Source of the DNA: Planctomycetota bacterium
Lineage (GTDB): Bacteria; Planctomycetota; B15-G4
Assembly (NCBI GenBank): GCA_020638905.1
Contig: JACKHP010000018.1
Location: 1-64,000 of the forward strand
Direction: 5' to 3'
DNA: 64,000 bases
Every line of letters begins with the position of its first letter. The first letter of the stretch is position 1. Position numbers and translations under genes: made by a program. The notes under the pieces were generated by a model. That model searched no databases. It saw only the letters and a program-made list of their open reading frames with translations, and was not told the origin of the DNA. Positions 33,122 through 41,277 of the stretch are shown here, piece after piece.

Positions 33122-33903
33122 GGGACGGCGCGCCCGTCGCGCGCGGCGACGCCCAGCCGGCGGTAGCGCGCGGCGAGGTCGGCCGGGAGCTCGTCGACGA
33201 ACAGGTCGAGCTGCGGCACGTAGCCCACGTGCTCGCACAGCCGCAGCAGGCCGATCTCGGTCTTCATGTCGGGGATGCGCCCGTCACGGCAGGCGGCGAT
33301 GGCGTCGGCCAGCTCGAGCACGCGCAGCGTGGCGCCCTCCTCCATGACCGAGCCGTCGCCGTCGGCGGCGTCGAGGTCGGCCTCGTGGACGGGGGCCTCG
33401 GCGGCGGTGTAGTACAGCTTCTCGTCGCCCGTCCCGGGACTCGCGAAGGTCTCGCCGCCGAGCACGGCGAAGCGCGCCTCGGGCAGGTCGAGGCCCGCCT
33501 CTTCGTCGGTCTCGGCCCGCGCCCGGCGGGCGAGGCCCTGGGCGCCGGGGCCGTCGTCCGGCTCGAGCATGCCGGCCACGAGCTCGAGCAGGCCGCGGTA
33601 CTCGCGCGGGTCGGGCTGCACGAACGTCTTGTCGCGGCGCAGGTAGATCGGGGCGCGGATGCCCTCGCGCAGCAGGACGCGCAGCGCGCGCCGTCCCCGG
33701 CCGTCGTCGGCGAGTTCGTAGAGGACGGCCACCACGGCGTCGACCCCACGCCGCGAGACGAGGTCGCACGGGTAGTCGTCCGACTCGCTGCCGTCGAGGT
33801 AGACGTTGCGCAGCACGAGCCGCCGCAGCGTGAGGAATCCCTCGTCGCAGCGGCTGCGGGCGGTCTGGTCGTCGACGATGCGGATCTCGCGCAGCCTGGA
33901 CAT
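33118..33903 (-). CDS. NUDIX-like hydrolase
   Basis: The 261-residue protein ends its first half with a NUDIX-box-like helix (ARRARAETDEEAGLDLPEA), preceded by LLELVAGMLEP as in nucleoside-diphosphosugar pyrophosphatases (NudF/NudK-like). The box is imperfect: canonical REUxEExGU appears as AETDEEAGL, with Ala for Arg, so activity needs testing. Earlier strands (RRLVLRNVYLDGSESDD, AVVAVLYELADDGR) fit the N-terminal domain of such enzymes. The likely role is hydrolysis of an NDP-sugar or related metabolite. The ATG at 33903 begins MSRLREIRIVDD. It is the first gene of the coupled minus-strand operon and shares its upstream region with the divergent sigma-factor operon. Confidence 0.82.
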   Translation of the reverse strand: MSRLREIRIVDDQTARSRCDEGFLTLRRLVLRNVYLDGSESDDYPCDLVSRRGVDAVVAVLYELADDGRGRRALRVLLREGIRAPIYLRRDKTFVQPDPREYRGLLELVAGMLEPDDGPGAQGLARRARAETDEEAGLDLPEARFAVLGGETFASPGTGDEKLYYTAAEAPVHEADLDAADGDGSVMEEGATLRVLELADAIAACRDGRIPDMKTEIGLLRLCEHVGYVPQLDLFVDELPADLAARYRRLGVAARDGRAVP

Positions 33904-33955
33904 GCGGCCGGGGAGTGTACCGGAGCCGACGCGCCGCACGCAGAGGGGGGGCGGA

Positions 33956-34024
33956 CCGTGGTTGCGGGAGAGAGCGCCGACGCGCGCGCCCCTGGGGCGC
34001 GCCGTCCGGACGCGGCAACCACGG
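33956..34024. repeat. Nested inverted repeats (10-bp outer, 9-bp inner)
   Basis: The outer arms CCGTGGTTGC (33956-33965) and GCAACCACGG (34015-34024) are perfect complements 49 bp apart. Between them GCGCGCCCC (33984-33992) and GGGGCGCGC (33994-34002) are also perfect complements around one T. An RNA from either strand would form a strong nested hairpin. It could be a structured 5' leader for the minus-strand operon, a protein-binding region or a small RNA. Confidence 0.7.
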
Positions 34025-34328
34025 CCCGCCTGCCGGAGGACGGACCGCGAGTGGGACCGGGAGGCTCGTCCGGCCTGGCCTGCGTGGCATCGGGGAGGAA
34101 GGCACGTGCCTCGAGGACGTCTCCCCGGGGCACGCACGAGTTCCACGCAGTTCGGAAGCGACCGTCGGGTCAGCACGCTGGGAGAGCGCGCTCCGCCGGG
34201 TGGTGGGCGGCGGTCGTTCCGAGGGGTCGGGGGAGGATCGGGCGCTCCACCGGGCCCACTCGGGGAGACATGCGCAGGTCGGCGCGGGAGCGGCTCAGGG
34301 TTTTCCGGAGAAACTTCAAGGATCGACG

Positions 34329-34361
34329 GGATCCGATCGGATCCTCCGGATCCGGTACAAT
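34329..34361 (+). promoter_or_regulatory. Tandem palindromes abutting a TACAAT -10-like box
   Basis: GGATCCGATCGGATCC (34329-34344) is a perfect 16-bp palindrome. CCGGATCCGG (34346-34355) is a perfect 10-bp palindrome. TACAAT (34356-34361) follows at once and resembles a -10 hexamer, 63 bp before the sigma-factor ATG. Palindromes covering the region just upstream of -10 are typical operator positions. The bound factor is unknown, and chance is not excluded in a GATC-rich sequence. Confidence 0.45.
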
Positions 34362-34424
34362 CGGCCCCGTCGGGCCCTCGGCAGGCCCGTCCCCGGAATC
34401 CGGCGCCAGAGAACCGTCACGCGG

Positions 34425-35039
34425 ATGTCAACCTCGGTCACCGACGTCACCTCGCTGCTCGACCTCATCCACGGGGGTGACGTGTCGGCGCGCGAGGCGC
34501 TCTGGAGCCGGGTCTACGACGAGCTGCGACACCTCGCCGCGGGCCAGATGTCGCGTGAGCGCGAGGGGCACACGCTGCAGCCGACGGCGCTGGTCCACGA
34601 GGCGTGGCTGCGGCTGGCGCCGGGCGCGGGCAGCAGCTTCGAGAACCGTGCGCACTTCTTCGGGGTGGCCGCCGAGGCGATGCGACGCATCCTCGTCGAG
34701 CACGCGCGCCGGCGCTCGGCGCGTCGTCGCGGTGGCGACAAGCAGCGCCGTGGACTCGACGACTCCGTCTTCGAGCGCGTCGAGGCCCAGGGCGTGGTCG
34801 CCTTCGACGAGGTCTCGTCCGATCTCGAGGCCGTCGACGCCGCGCTGGCGCGGCTCGAGGCCACCGGACGGCACGCGCGCAAGTGCGAGGTCGTCAAGCT
34901 GCGCTTCTTCGTCGGGTTGACCGTCGAGCAGACCGCCGAGGTGCTCGCCACCTCGCCCGCCTCGGTCAAGCGCGACTGGGATTTCGCCAAGGCATGGCTC
35001 TCGCGCGAGGCCGCGCGACTCACGGGAGATCGTCCGTGA
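34425..35039 (+). CDS. ECF-type RNA polymerase sigma factor (TIGR02999-like)
   Basis: The 204-residue protein has the hallmarks of the ECF subgroup common in planctomycetes and acidobacteria: LWSRVYDELRHLAAGQM, the HTLQPTALVHEAWLRL segment, HFFGVAAEAMRRILVEHAR and a sigma region 4 helix-turn-helix (LTVEQTAEVLATSPASVKRDW). It directs core RNA polymerase to a dedicated promoter set. Members are usually linked to Ser/Thr kinases rather than classical anti-sigma factors, as here. No convincing Shine-Dalgarno precedes the ATG at 34425. The stop overlaps the kinase GTG by 4 bp, implying coupled translation and a shared pathway in which the kinase may control sigma activity by phosphorylation (inference). 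Confidence 0.93.
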   Translation: MSTSVTDVTSLLDLIHGGDVSAREALWSRVYDELRHLAAGQMSREREGHTLQPTALVHEAWLRLAPGAGSSFENRAHFFGVAAEAMRRILVEHARRRSARRRGGDKQRRGLDDSVFERVEAQGVVAFDEVSSDLEAVDAALARLEATGRHARKCEVVKLRFFVGLTVEQTAEVLATSPASVKRDWDFAKAWLSREAARLTGDRP

Positions 35040-38000
35040 ACGACGGCGCACACGACAGCCACGACGAGGCCCGCGTCGAAGACCTGTTCCATCGCGCGCT
35101 CGAGCTGGAGCCGCGCGAGCGCGCGGCGTTCCTCGAGCGCGAGGCCGGCGGCGAACCGCAGCTCGTCCGCGAGGTGGGCGAGCTGCTCGCGGCGCTGGGC
35201 GAGGCGCCGTCGTGCATGGACCGTCCGTTGTGGGGGCTCGGCGAGCAGCTCGAGCACGACGCGCGCGAGGCCGAGGTCGTGGGGCAGCGCGTCGGTCCGT
35301 ACGTGATCAAGCGCCTGCTCGGCGAGGGCGGCATGGGCGAGGTGTACCTCGCCGAACAGACCGAGCCGCTGCGCCGCGAGGTGGCGCTGAAGCGCATCAA
35401 GCTCGGCATGGACACGCACGAGGTCGTGCGCCGCTTCGAGTCGGAACGCCTCGCGCTCGCGCGCCTCAACCACCCGAACATCGCGGCGGTGCACGACGCC
35501 GGCGTGACGCCCGCCGGCCGCCCGTACTTCGTCATGGAGTACGTCCCGGGTGAACGCATCACCGAGTACTGCGACCGCCGGCGCCTGGGAGTCGCCGATC
35601 GCCTGGCGATCTTCGTGCAGGTCTGCGAGGCCGTCCAGCACGCGCACCAGAAGGGCATCATCCACCGCGACCTGAAGCCCGGGAACGTGCTCGTCAAGGT
35701 CGAGGACGGCCGCCCGATGCCGAAGATCATCGACTTCGGCGTGGCCAAGGCCACCGCCGTCGGCGACCTCGAGCGCACCGCCTTCACGCGCAACGGCCAG
35801 CTGCTCGGCACGCCGGGATACATGAGCCCCGAGCAGGCCGTGGCGGGGCACGACGTCGACACGCGCACCGACGTCTACTCGCTGGGCGTGATGCTCTACG
35901 AGCTGCTCACCGGCGTGCTGCCGTTCGACGTCGAGAGCTGGCGCACGCTGGGTGCCGACGAGATCCGGCGTGTGCTCGCGAGCGAGGAGGCGCCGCGCCC
36001 CTCGGCACGCGTGGCTTCGCTCGGGATGCGTGCGCGCGTGCTCGCCGCACGCCGCCTGTGCGACCCGCGCGAACTCGGCAAGCGGCTGCGCGGCGAACTC
36101 GACTGGGTCGTGCTGCGCGCGCTCGAGCGTGATCCGGCGCGACGTTACGGGTCGGCGTCCGAACTGGCGCTCGACCTGCTGCGGCACCTCGAGGGCGAGT
36201 CGGTCTCGGCCGGTCCGCCGAGCCTGCTGCGACGCGCGACGCGCTTCGCCACGCTGCACCGGCGCGAGGCGCTGGCCGGCGCGGCGGTGGTGGTGCTGGC
36301 CACCGCGGGCGCCTTCGTGTTCGCGCTGTACGTGACCGTCCGCAACGAAGACCTCGGACGCCAGCTGGCCGCCTCGCGCGACGCCCGCGCTCCGCGGGGC
36401 GAGCGCGGCGACGTCGAGCCGCTCGTGCCGCCCGGCTTGCACACGCCGGTCGACGCGCAGCGTCCGTATGCCAGCGTGCGCGTGCGCAACGGCGGCGCGG
36501 CCGCGCTGCAGCCCGGCGACCTCGTCTCGTACGCGGGGCGGGCCGACGACGAGCGCTTCGGCGACGTCCCGCTCGTGCTGCTGGCCGAGCGTGACGCCGG
36601 TGCCGTCTTCCTGGGCGTCGTCACGGGTGCGCTCGACGGAGGCGGCGACGGCGTGAGCGTGCTCGCCGCCGAGGTCCCGCCGGGCGGTCTCGCGTCGGTG
36701 GCCGTGCAGGGCACGCTCGTGCCGGTCAAGATCGAGGGGACGGTCCACGCGCGCGACGCGCTGGGCCTCTCCGAGCAGCCCGGCCTCGCGACCCGTCACG
36801 ACGGCGACGGTCCCGTGGTCGGCGTGGCCATGGAGGCCTGGCGCGGCGACGGCGAGCCGATGGTGCTCGCGGTGGTGGCGCCGACCTGGTCGTCGGCCGT
36901 CTCCTCCGCGGCCCGCGCCTCGTGGACCCTGGGCGGCGCCCTCGACGATCCGGGTGCGACGCGGCCGACGCGCGGCGAGAGCGGCCCCGTGACCCTGCTG
37001 CTGGGCGCGTCCGGCGACGACGGGCCCGCGCACGTGGCGGGCTACGCGCCCGCGCCCGACGCGCCGGGCAGCGTGGCGTCGGCGTCGGGCGGCGGCTCGG
37101 ATCCGCCCGACGAGACGCTCGGGACGACGTCCGACGATCCGGGCCCCGGTCACGCCGGCGGAGGCGGCGGCGGCGGCAACAGCTACGGCATCGACAACAC
37201 CGGCGCGCTCACCTTCTCGGGACTCCTGTCGCGTTCCGGCACGCCGCAGCCGCTCGAGGCGCCGGCGTCCACCGAACCGCTCGAGCTGGGCACGCTGCCC
37301 GACGGCACGCTGGCCGACGGCACCCTCGGAGACAAGCACCAGACGCCCGGCATCGACGGCACGGGGACCGGCACCAACGCCGGAGGAGGCAAGGGATCCG
37401 ACGGCGGCGACACGCTGCCCGACGGGTCCGAAGGCTCCGACGCCGGGACCTCGCACAAGTCTCAGCACGAGAAGTCGGGGCTGCTCCTCGACGACTCGAC
37501 CGAGGCTCCCTTCGGGCTGCACGAGCACTGGGGCGACTACGACGGCGACTCGCTCGTCGACCTGCTGCTCGACGTCGAGGGCGAGGCCCCGCGCCTGTTC
37601 CACAACCAGGGACAGGGTACGTTCGTCGACGTGACCGGCTGGCTGCGGCTCGACGTCCCCGATGCGCTGGGGTCGGCCCAGTGGATCGACCACGACCACG
37701 ACGGTCGCCTCGACCTGATCGGCCTCGTGCCCGCCGACGGACGCCTCGTGCTGCAGCGCGGCGACGGACACGGTGGCTTCGTCGACGAGACCCTCGCGGC
37801 CGGCCTGGGACGCCTTCCGGCCGGTGCGTTGCTGCAGGTGCTCGACGTCGACGGCGACCAGCGCGTCGACCTGCGCCTGCTGACCCGCGCCGGCGGACTG
37901 CTGCTGCTGCTCGACGACGGGGCGTCCGGGTTCCGCGTGGTCGTGCTGCGCGACGAGCCCGTGCCGCGGCCGCCGGTCGACGACGACGCGTCCGACGGTG

Positions 38001-38080
38001 GTTCGACGACGTCGACGGGCGACCCGGGCGCCCAGACCGGCGGCGTGGGAGGGGTCTCCGAGCCGGGCAAGGCGCCGTGA
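35036..38080 (+). CDS. Transmembrane Ser/Thr protein kinase with extracytoplasmic FG-GAP region
   Basis: The 1014-residue protein begins with a helical segment (about residues 10-75) and then a Hanks-type kinase: glycine loop GEGGMGEVYLA (about 97-107), Lys in VALKRIK, catalytic loop HRDLKPGN (about 209), DFGVAKA (about 234) and TPGYMSPEQA. A single transmembrane helix (AGAAVVVLATAGAFVFALYV, about 414-433) follows. The roughly 580 external residues contain a beta-rich part, a long Gly/Asp/Thr-rich linker with an eight-Gly run, and a C-terminal block with three FG-GAP/VCBS-like loops: DYDGDSLVDLLLD, DHDHDGRLDLIG, DVDGDQRVDLRL. Such loops bind calcium in propellers, so this looks like a receptor kinase with an external sensor. 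GTG start, GGGAG 7 bases upstream, 4-bp overlap with the sigma gene. PASTA or TPR tails are the usual alternatives; this tail is unusual. Confidence 0.92.
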   Translation: MNDGAHDSHDEARVEDLFHRALELEPRERAAFLEREAGGEPQLVREVGELLAALGEAPSCMDRPLWGLGEQLEHDAREAEVVGQRVGPYVIKRLLGEGGMGEVYLAEQTEPLRREVALKRIKLGMDTHEVVRRFESERLALARLNHPNIAAVHDAGVTPAGRPYFVMEYVPGERITEYCDRRRLGVADRLAIFVQVCEAVQHAHQKGIIHRDLKPGNVLVKVEDGRPMPKIIDFGVAKATAVGDLERTAFTRNGQLLGTPGYMSPEQAVAGHDVDTRTDVYSLGVMLYELLTGVLPFDVESWRTLGADEIRRVLASEEAPRPSARVASLGMRARVLAARRLCDPRELGKRLRGELDWVVLRALERDPARRYGSASELALDLLRHLEGESVSAGPPSLLRRATRFATLHRREALAGAAVVVLATAGAFVFALYVTVRNEDLGRQLAASRDARAPRGERGDVEPLVPPGLHTPVDAQRPYASVRVRNGGAAALQPGDLVSYAGRADDERFGDVPLVLLAERDAGAVFLGVVTGALDGGGDGVSVLAAEVPPGGLASVAVQGTLVPVKIEGTVHARDALGLSEQPGLATRHDGDGPVVGVAMEAWRGDGEPMVLAVVAPTWSSAVSSAARASWTLGGALDDPGATRPTRGESGPVTLLLGASGDDGPAHVAGYAPAPDAPGSVASASGGGSDPPDETLGTTSDDPGPGHAGGGGGGGNSYGIDNTGALTFSGLLSRSGTPQPLEAPASTEPLELGTLPDGTLADGTLGDKHQTPGIDGTGTGTNAGGGKGSDGGDTLPDGSEGSDAGTSHKSQHEKSGLLLDDSTEAPFGLHEHWGDYDGDSLVDLLLDVEGEAPRLFHNQGQGTFVDVTGWLRLDVPDALGSAQWIDHDHDGRLDLIGLVPADGRLVLQRGDGHGGFVDETLAAGLGRLPAGALLQVLDVDGDQRVDLRLLTRAGGLLLLLDDGASGFRVVVLRDEPVPRPPVDDDASDGGSTTSTGDPGAQTGGVGGVSEPGKAP

Positions 38081-38619
38081 TGCGGCGCGCGCGTCGCGCG
38101 TCCCGCGCGTCGACCGTGCTGCTCTCGCTGGGACTCGCGCTGGTCGGCTGCTCCGACGCGCACGGCGGGCCGTTCCCGGCGGCGGGCACCGCGGCGGTGC
38201 TCTCGGTGCCCGACGCCTCGTGGTCGGTGAGCAGCCTCGACGGACGTCCCGTGTCGCTCGCCTCGCTGCGCGGCCGGGTCGTGTTCCTGAACGTGTGGGC
38301 CACCTGGTGCCCGCCGTGCGTCAAGGAGATGCCGTCGATCGCGGCGCTGGCCGACGTGTTCGCCGGCAGGGACGTCGCGTTCGTCGTGGCCTCGGCCGAA
38401 GACCCGGTCACGATCGAGCGCTTCGCCGAGGCGCACGGCTACCGCATGCCGTTCCACCACCTCGACCGGGCGCTGCCCGCGGGACTCGACGGCGGCGGCG
38501 TCGTCCCGGTCACGTTCGTGCTCGATCGCCAGGGACGGCTCGTGTTCCGGCACGTGGGATTCCGCGACTGGAGCGCGCCCGACAGCGTGGCCTTCCTCCG
38601 CGGGTTGCTCGACGCGTGA
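38080..38619 (+). CDS. TlpA-like thioredoxin-fold lipoprotein
   Basis: The 179-residue protein has a lipoprotein signal (STVLLSLGLALVGC, Cys24). A TlpA/ResA-like thioredoxin fold follows with VVFLNVWATWCPPC (CPPC at about 77-80), the cis-Pro segment GVVPVTFVLD and a closing strand-helix. It is likely a membrane-tethered thiol-disulfide oxidoreductase outside the cytoplasm. The ATG overlaps the preceding kinase stop by one base (TGATG), and its stop overlaps the next kinase start (GTGA), so it lies inside a strictly coupled four-gene operon. Placing a redox protein between two kinases and beside the external kinase domain suggests redox handling of that domain or joint signalling; this is inference. 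Confidence 0.9.
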   Translation: MRRARRASRASTVLLSLGLALVGCSDAHGGPFPAAGTAAVLSVPDASWSVSSLDGRPVSLASLRGRVVFLNVWATWCPPCVKEMPSIAALADVFAGRDVAFVVASAEDPVTIERFAEAHGYRMPFHHLDRALPAGLDGGGVVPVTFVLDRQGRLVFRHVGFRDWSAPDSVAFLRGLLDA

Positions 38620-41186
38620 TCGAGGAAGGCTCCTCGCCGCATCTCGACGCGGGCGACGACCGCACGAGCGCCGAGGCCGCGCTGCTCGAGTTCCTCGCCC
38701 GCCGCGGCACGGGCGAGGACATCGACTTCGCCACGTTCTGCGGCGAGCATCCCGCGCTGGCCGGCGAGCTCGAGGTGCTCTACGCGCGCTACCGCGACGC
38801 GGGCCTGGCGTCGCTGCTCGAGAGCGACGGCGCGCAGCTGCACCTCGACGACCTGATGCTCGACGGGGAGGCGTCCGACCTCTCGTCGTCGCTGGCCATC
38901 GACGCGGGGCTCGGGCCCGAAGGCGGTTCGCCGGCGGAGGTGCTCGCGTGGCTGGCCTCGCCCCTGCGCTTCCGCGACCACTACCGCTCGGAAGGCGAGG
39001 TGGCGCGGGGCGGCATGGGCGTCGTGCGCCGCGTCTGGGACGCGAGGCTGCGCCGGCTGATCGCGATGAAGGTCGTGCGTCCGCGGGCGCGGGCAGCGCT
39101 GGTCGACGACGCGTCGAGCGCCGAGAGCGTGAACTCCGTCGACGAGCTGTCGCTGGCGCGCTTCCTCGACGAGGCGCTCGTCACGAGCCAGCTCGACCAC
39201 CCGGGCATCGTCCCGGTGCACGAGCTGGGCGTCGACGACAAGGGCAACGTGTACTTCACGATGAAGCTCGTGAAGGGCGACGACCTGCGCACTCTGATCG
39301 CCAAGGTGCCCGGCGGCGAGGACGGCTGGACGCTCAACCGCGCGGTGGGCGTGCTGCGCCGCGTGTGCGAGGCCGTGGCGTACGCGCACAGCAAGGGCGT
39401 CGTCCACCGCGACATCAAGCCGGCCAACATCATGGTCGGCCGCTACGGCGAGTCGTACCTCATGGACTGGGGACTCGCGCGCGTGCTCGGCACCGAGATC
39501 GGGCGCGACGCCCTGGCGGCCGCCGACGGACCCCCGGTCGACGGGCTGCGCGACGCCGACCTCGAGGAGGCCCTGGACGACGCGCTCGAGGCCGACTCGT
39601 GGCTCTTCACCCAGGACGGCAAGGTCGTCGGCACGCCGGTGTACATGTCTCCCGAGCAGGCCTGCGGCGAGGTCGACCTGGTCGACGGACGCTCCGACAT
39701 CTACTCGCTGGGCGCCATCCTCTACCACCTGCTCACGGCGCGCATGCCGTACGTCGAGCCCGGCGAGCACACGATCCCGTTCCTGGTGCTGATGCAGGTG
39801 CGGCGCGGCCCGCCGGTCCCGGTGCGCGACCTCGCGCCCGACGCGCCTCCCACGCTGCTCGAGATCTGCGAGCGGGCGATGGCGCGCGAGCCGTCCGACC
39901 GCTACCCGTCGGCGGCCGACATGGCCGACGCGCTGGGCGACTACCTCGAGGACATCTCGGAGGCGCGCGAGGAGGCCCGACGTCAGGCCCGGCGCGCCGA
40001 CATGATCAACGGCTTCCTGGTCGAGATGCTCTCGTCGGGCGAACCGTACCGCGCCATGGGCGCCGACGTGACCGTGCGCGAGGTGGTCGACCGGGCCTCG
40101 GCGCGCATCGCCTCGGCTTTGCCCGAGCAACCCCTCGACGAGGCCGCGCTGCGGCGCACGATCGGCGTGATCTACTCGCAGCTCGGACGCTACGAGGAGG
40201 CCGAGCTGCACCTCGAGACGGCGCACCGCCTGCTGCGCGAGCACCTGGGAGACGACGCGCACGAGGTGCTCGACACGGCCATCGACCTGGCGGTGGTCAT
40301 GCGCCACTCGGGACGCTTCGCCGCGTCGGAGGCGCTGCTGCGCCACGCGCTCGCGAGCCTCGAGCCTCGTCTCGGCGAGCGCCACCTCACGACGCTGCGC
40401 GCGATGGACAACCTCGCCGCGGCGGTGCGGCTGGCCGGCGGCGACCTCGACGAGGTCGAGTCGCTGCTGCGCTGCGCCCTCGACGGCCGCCTCGCCCTGC
40501 GCGGCGAGGACCACGTCGAGACGGTCTGCTCGCTCCACGGCCTGGGGCAGTTCCTGCGCGACCGGGCGCGCTTCGACGAGGCCGAGTTCATCCTGCGCCG
40601 GGCGCTCGAGATCGCGCGCCGCATGCGTGGCGACTCGAACATCATCGGCCTGATCGTGATGAACGACCTGGGCAGCGTGCTCACGAACCAGGGTCGCTAC
40701 GAGGAGGCGCAGACCGTGCTCGTCCAGGCCATCGCGGCGCTCGAGCAGTCGGTCCCGGGCCATCCCATGCTGCTGCTCATGCGCAACAACCTGGGACTGT
40801 GCAAGAAGCGCATGGGCGACGCACCAGGCGCGGTGACCGTGCTCGCGTCGGTGGTGGCCGCCTGGCGCGCGCGCGGCGAGCTCGACTCCGAGGGCGTCGT
40901 GGCGCTCAACAACCTCGGCACCGCGCTCGAGGCCGTGGGCGACGTCGAGTCGGCCGTGACGCACCTCGACGAGGCGCTGCGGCGGGCCGAGGTCGTCTTC
41001 GGCGCCTCGCACCGCAACACGTCCCGCCTGCGCACGAACCTCGGACGATGCCTCGTCGCCGCGGGCTCGCTCGACGCGGGGCGTGCGCAGCTCGAGCAGG
41101 CGCTGGCCGAGCTGCGTCCCTCGCTGGGCGACGAGCACCCCTGGACGCGCGAGGTCGTCGCACTGCTGGCCCGTCTCGAAGGCTGA
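38616..41186 (+). CDS. Soluble Ser/Thr protein kinase with C-terminal TPR array
   Basis: The 856-residue protein has an N-terminal segment (about residues 1-100) that looks like a small helical domain. A Hanks-type kinase follows: RGGMGVVRRVWDARL (about 129), Lys in IAMKVV, HRDIKPANIMV (about 265), then DWGLARV in place of DFG, a substitution often seen in planctomycete kinases, and TPVYMSPEQA. From about residue 460 to the end there are many tetratricopeptide repeats (LGRYEEAELHLETAHRLLR, RARFDEAEFILRRALEIAR, QGRYEEAQTVLVQAIAALE). No transmembrane helix is visible, unlike many TPR kinases, so it should be cytosolic and recruit partners by the TPRs. The GTG start overlaps the TlpA-like stop by 4 bp. 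Confidence 0.92.
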   Translation: MIEEGSSPHLDAGDDRTSAEAALLEFLARRGTGEDIDFATFCGEHPALAGELEVLYARYRDAGLASLLESDGAQLHLDDLMLDGEASDLSSSLAIDAGLGPEGGSPAEVLAWLASPLRFRDHYRSEGEVARGGMGVVRRVWDARLRRLIAMKVVRPRARAALVDDASSAESVNSVDELSLARFLDEALVTSQLDHPGIVPVHELGVDDKGNVYFTMKLVKGDDLRTLIAKVPGGEDGWTLNRAVGVLRRVCEAVAYAHSKGVVHRDIKPANIMVGRYGESYLMDWGLARVLGTEIGRDALAAADGPPVDGLRDADLEEALDDALEADSWLFTQDGKVVGTPVYMSPEQACGEVDLVDGRSDIYSLGAILYHLLTARMPYVEPGEHTIPFLVLMQVRRGPPVPVRDLAPDAPPTLLEICERAMAREPSDRYPSAADMADALGDYLEDISEAREEARRQARRADMINGFLVEMLSSGEPYRAMGADVTVREVVDRASARIASALPEQPLDEAALRRTIGVIYSQLGRYEEAELHLETAHRLLREHLGDDAHEVLDTAIDLAVVMRHSGRFAASEALLRHALASLEPRLGERHLTTLRAMDNLAAAVRLAGGDLDEVESLLRCALDGRLALRGEDHVETVCSLHGLGQFLRDRARFDEAEFILRRALEIARRMRGDSNIIGLIVMNDLGSVLTNQGRYEEAQTVLVQAIAALEQSVPGHPMLLLMRNNLGLCKKRMGDAPGAVTVLASVVAAWRARGELDSEGVVALNNLGTALEAVGDVESAVTHLDEALRRAEVVFGASHRNTSRLRTNLGRCLVAAGSLDAGRAQLEQALAELRPSLGDEHPWTREVVALLARLEG

Positions 41187-41277
41187 CGCCGCGCGGGGCG
41201 CGCACGTCCCGCGTCGTGTGCCGTGCGTGCGCGCCGGCCCGGGTCACACGCGACGCTCGCCGCGTCGCCGACGCTCG

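Larger units (their letters stand above)
33904..34424. other. Divergent intergenic region, no protein gene
   Basis: This 521-bp gap separates the minus-strand NUDIX-led operon from the plus-strand sigma/kinase operon. In-frame translation upstream of the sigma factor gives an Arg/Gly-rich sequence without family character, so no gene is called. It holds a nested inverted repeat (33956-34024) and, closer to the sigma gene, two perfect palindromes next to a TACAAT box (34329-34361). I see no other structured element in the remaining sequence. Confidence 0.8.
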
